A stretch of 19,263 bases of DNA from Nitratifractor sp. (GTDB lineage Bacteria; Campylobacterota; Campylobacteria; Campylobacterales; Sulfurovaceae): NCBI GenBank assembly GCA_015485845.1, contig WFSU01000038.1, positions 1 through 19,263 of the forward strand, given 5' to 3'. Shown in pieces: positions 17,261 through 19,263 of this stretch (position 1 is its first letter; every line of letters starts with the position of its first letter). Under the pieces are notes generated by a model. It ran no database searches. It had not been told where the DNA came from and saw only the letters and a list, made by a program, of their open reading frames with translations. Made by a program: the position numbers and the translations under genes.

Positions 17261-18404
17261 TTAAAATTTTCATGTACTCATCATAACGAAAAAGCCTATT
17301 GCGTTTCCCGCCGGTTATTTCACGCACAATGCCCATCTTTTCCAGTCGCTTTAAGGCATTGCTGATCGACGGATATGAAAGAACCGTAGTCGTACTGATA
17401 CCTTTGATGGTTTCGATGGGACGATGTGAAAAACAATCCAAAATACGCAACATACTATTGGCTCCTCTGCCTCCTTCCCGGGATATGTGTGCCTGATCTT
17501 TTTGTATCTGTGCCACCAATTGGCGTGCTCTTGATACGGCATCCAGTGCCATCTGTTCTACGCCTTCAAGAAAGAAATCGACCCATCTCTCCCAATCACC
17601 TTCAGTACGTACCCTGTTTAGAAGATCATAATAATAACTTCGATGCTCTTTGAAGTAGAGACTCAAATACAACAGCGGTTGTGAAATCAAACCGTCGTGA
17701 TAGAGTATAAAAGAGATGAGCAATCTTCCCAAGCGTCCGTTTCCATCCAAAAAGGGGTGGATCGTCTCGAATTGTACATGGGCAAGAGCCGCCTTGATCA
17801 ATGTAGGATATGGCTGCAATCTATCATGCAAAAACTTCTCCAGATCACTCATGCACTCCGATACCCGATGCGGTGGTGGTGGCACAAAAAAGGCATTGCC
17901 TGGCCGTGTGCCTCCGATCCAATTTTGACTGCGGCGAAACTCTCCCGGCTGCTTGCTGCTGCCACGCCCATGGGCAAGTAGTGTTGCATGCATCTCTCGG
18001 ATGAGTCGATTGGAAAGTGGAAACCCCTCTTTGAGCCTCCTTATGCCATGCTCAAGAGCCGCGACATATTGCGACACTTCAGTCACATCATCCAACGGCA
18101 CTCCTATGCTTCCTTCAACCTCGTGTTCCAACAGATCGTTAAGCGAAGATTGTGTGCCTTCTATCTGTGAAGAGAGCACTGCCTCTTTGCGCACATAGGC
18201 ATAGAGAAAGATATCGGGATCGGGCAAAAGGAGTGTAATACTATCGAGTTTACCCAACGCTATCGTGGCACGCTCCAACAACCGTTGCCTCGAAGCATCC
18301 ATCACGATCGGCTCTATGGGCGGTAACGGCTCGGGCACAAATGCCTGCACCACCTCACCACCCGCGCTGCTGCGCTCATAATTTCCGACATCGTTACGCT
18401 TCAA
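17253..18404 (-). CDS. Fic-family protein AMP transferase with C-terminal winged helix
   Basis: A 383-residue Fic protein of the common bacterial class with an N-terminal Fic-associated region (YERSSAGGEVVQAFVPEPLPP at the start), the Fic core with the catalytic motif HPFLDGNGRLGR at 216-227, and a C-terminal winged helix (about 315-383, with SYPSISNALKRLEKMGIVREI and KRNRLFRY). The autoinhibitory motif S-x3-E-G is present at 78-83 (SSQIEG), so the enzyme should be held off until triggered. Such enzymes transfer AMP from ATP to target protein side chains. The preferred start is TTG at 18404 with AAAGGA 6 bases before it. An in-frame ATG at 18449 would place the start inside the palindromic repeat and lacks a ribosome site. 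It lies between an island and alr, flanked by direct repeats, and is probably an accessory module. Confidence 0.9.
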   Translation of the reverse strand: MKRNDVGNYERSSAGGEVVQAFVPEPLPPIEPIVMDASRQRLLERATIALGKLDSITLLLPDPDIFLYAYVRKEAVLSSQIEGTQSSLNDLLEHEVEGSIGVPLDDVTEVSQYVAALEHGIRRLKEGFPLSNRLIREMHATLLAHGRGSSKQPGEFRRSQNWIGGTRPGNAFFVPPPPHRVSECMSDLEKFLHDRLQPYPTLIKAALAHVQFETIHPFLDGNGRLGRLLISFILYHDGLISQPLLYLSLYFKEHRSYYYDLLNRVRTEGDWERWVDFFLEGVEQMALDAVSRARQLVAQIQKDQAHISREGGRGANSMLRILDCFSHRPIETIKGISTTTVLSYPSISNALKRLEKMGIVREITGGKRNRLFRYDEYMKILNA

Positions 18405-18410
18405 GACATA

Positions 18411-18441
18411 TCCTTTAATAAGTGATTTTCTTATTAAAGGA
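18411..18441. promoter_or_regulatory. Perfect 12-bp-arm palindrome upstream of the Fic gene
   Basis: TCCTTTAATAAG (18411-18422) and CTTATTAAAGGA (18430-18441) are exact reverse complements with a 7-base spacer. It overlaps the ribosome site of the TTG start. A weaker version with the same 7-base spacer lies just beyond the 3' end of the gene (17200-17224). It is most likely an operator, possibly for the Fic protein's own winged helix; it could also act as an RNA hairpin hiding the Shine-Dalgarno. Confidence 0.6.
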
Positions 18442-18474
18442 TAACGCATTAATGTTTAATAATGGATTATGGAA
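18417..18474. repeat. Right copy of the direct repeat flanking the Fic gene
   Basis: Partner of 17203-17260 in the same orientation. It overlaps the upstream palindrome and extends into the gap before alr. It may be the functional promoter region, of which the left copy is a duplicate. Confidence 0.65.
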
Positions 18475-18604
18475 TTCTATGGTCCCGTCTTAAGATCCCA
18501 GCCCTCATCATATTTTGCTTGAATGTATTTGCTTCGTATTTTCAAACATAAACGTGATGAGGCATTACTCTTCAAATGAGCCGATTATCTATTGGCAAAT
18601 TGGA
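18475..18604. other. Intergenic gap between Fic gene and alr
   Basis: No coding frame is convincing. An exact inverted repeat CCTCATCA/TGATGAGG lies at 18503-18510 and 18555-18562, but with a 44-base loop and no T-run, so I do not call a terminator. Confidence 0.4.
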
Positions 18605-19263
18605 TTAAACCACCTCACGCGGAATCGACGGTGAGAGCATTGTGGTCATCTCATAGCTGATCGTCCCGAAATGGCGTGCCGCTGCCTGTGCGTCATTCAT
18701 GATGCAGACGCTCTCCCTGTCCCCTTCAAGTGAAATGAAATCCATCGACACACGACCAAGGATCGGCAGCCCTTCCGCCGTAACATACGGCCGGGCAGCA
18801 TCTCCCCGAAGCCAGCCGTCTCCGTAGCCAAGATCGTACGTCGAGACCATCACAGATTTGGCAACAGCATAATCCCCACCATAACCAATCCGGGCTCCGG
18901 ATGGGAGGTGACGGGTAGACGTACGCCTCGCATGAAGCGAAAGCACCGGCCGCAGCGGTACCGGATCATATATATCGGGCAGTTCATTGTATCCATAAAT
19001 AGCAATCCCAACCCGTGCCATATCCTCATCGAAATGCTTGGAGCGCAGCAGTGCTGCGGAATTGTGACTGTGGAAACGTACATCATGGAAACAAAACGAC
19101 CGTACAGTTTGTTTGACCGATTCGAAGTTTTTCTTTTGCCAGTACCATTCGCTGCTGAGGACATCTGCACTGCGGTAGTGGGTCATCACCCCCACAAGAC
19201 CAAGCGAGCGGTTCCGGATGATTGCCAGAGCCTCCTCGAGCTCCTCCATTACAATCCCGTTTC
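18605..19263 (-). CDS. alr: Alanine racemase, 3' part
   Basis: The gene continues past the right end of the window. The visible 218 or so residues are the C-terminal part of a PLP-dependent alanine racemase, which makes D-alanine for the cell wall. Motifs are GVMTHYRSAD, NSAALLR, ARVGIAIYGY (arginine near PLP), RIGYGGDY (catalytic tyrosine region of the second subunit), STYDLGYGDGWLRGD, and GRVSMDFISLEG (substrate-binding Met-Asp; the preceding residue is Ser where many homologues have Cys). The frame is open up to the window edge (NGIVMEELEEAL), so the methionine at 19249 is internal, not a start. The wording of the C-terminal half (IYGYNELPD, FGTISYEMTT) is what I associate with Campylobacterota racemases. 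The stop is TAA at 18605-18607. Confidence 0.93.
   Translation of the reverse strand, partial: NGIVMEELEEALAIIRNRSLGLVGVMTHYRSADVLSSEWYWQKKNFESVKQTVRSFCFHDVRFHSHNSAALLRSKHFDEDMARVGIAIYGYNELPDIYDPVPLRPVLSLHARRTSTRHLPSGARIGYGGDYAVAKSVMVSTYDLGYGDGWLRGDAARPYVTAEGLPILGRVSMDFISLEGDRESVCIMNDAQAAARHFGTISYEMTTMLSPSIPREVV

Noticed and set aside
18503..18562. Inverted repeat CCTCATCA/TGATGAGG as an alr terminator
   Set aside because: The loop is 44 bases long and no T-run follows, so a rho-independent terminator is unlikely.
12590..19263. CRISPR array or tRNA gene as insertion target
   Set aside because: No regularly spaced repeats and no cloverleaf-like sequence at either island edge; the edge matches the nuoN end instead.

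Overview
The window looks like a piece of a chemolithotrophic or respiratory proteobacterial chromosome, most likely Campylobacterota (Sulfurimonas/Sulfuricurvum-like). That placement is an inference. It rests mainly on the alanine racemase fragment at the right end, whose C-terminal half resembles racemases I remember from that group, and on the general gene style. No rRNA, tRNA or CRISPR array is visible.

Region 1 (1-12589, plus strand, clearly GC-rich) is one uninterrupted respiratory complex I operon in the canonical order nuoB (3' end only), nuoCD (fused), nuoE, F, G, H, I, J, K, L, M, N. Every gene overlaps the next, mostly by the 4-base ATGA type, so translation is probably coupled through the whole run. 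Iron-sulfur ligands, the NADH/FMN-binding motifs of NuoF and the proton-channel lysines and glutamates are present, so this should be a working NADH:quinone oxidoreductase. Oddities are a short NuoG (480 aa), a NuoH enlarged to 431 aa by an extra membrane segment pair, and a divergent loop in NuoM.

Region 2 (12590-17070, minus strand, strikingly AT-rich) is a foreign-looking island of six genes read right to left: a 41-residue membrane peptide, a WYL-domain transcription regulator, a HAD-type 5'(3')-deoxyribonucleotidase broken by a one-base frameshift, a HEPN-domain protein with an intact RNase-type R-N-x3-H motif, a cytidine deaminase with all catalytic residues, and an HNH endonuclease. 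The last four are packed with overlaps or a 3-base gap. This combination (WYL regulator, nucleotide-pool enzymes, HEPN RNase candidate, HNH nuclease) resembles an antiphage or stress-response operon and matches no named system I know. The island is bracketed by two copies of the 3' end of nuoN: the functional one at 12538-12589 and a diverged remnant at 17071-17133. It therefore appears to have entered at the nuoN 3' end.

Region 3 (17134-19263, minus strand) holds a Fic-family AMP transferase with a C-terminal winged helix and a built-in inhibitory motif, flanked on both sides by 58-base imperfect direct repeats that each carry a palindrome. After it comes the 3' part of the alanine racemase gene alr. 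The stretch between nuoN and alr therefore seems to be an accessory-gene hot spot with at least two separate modules.
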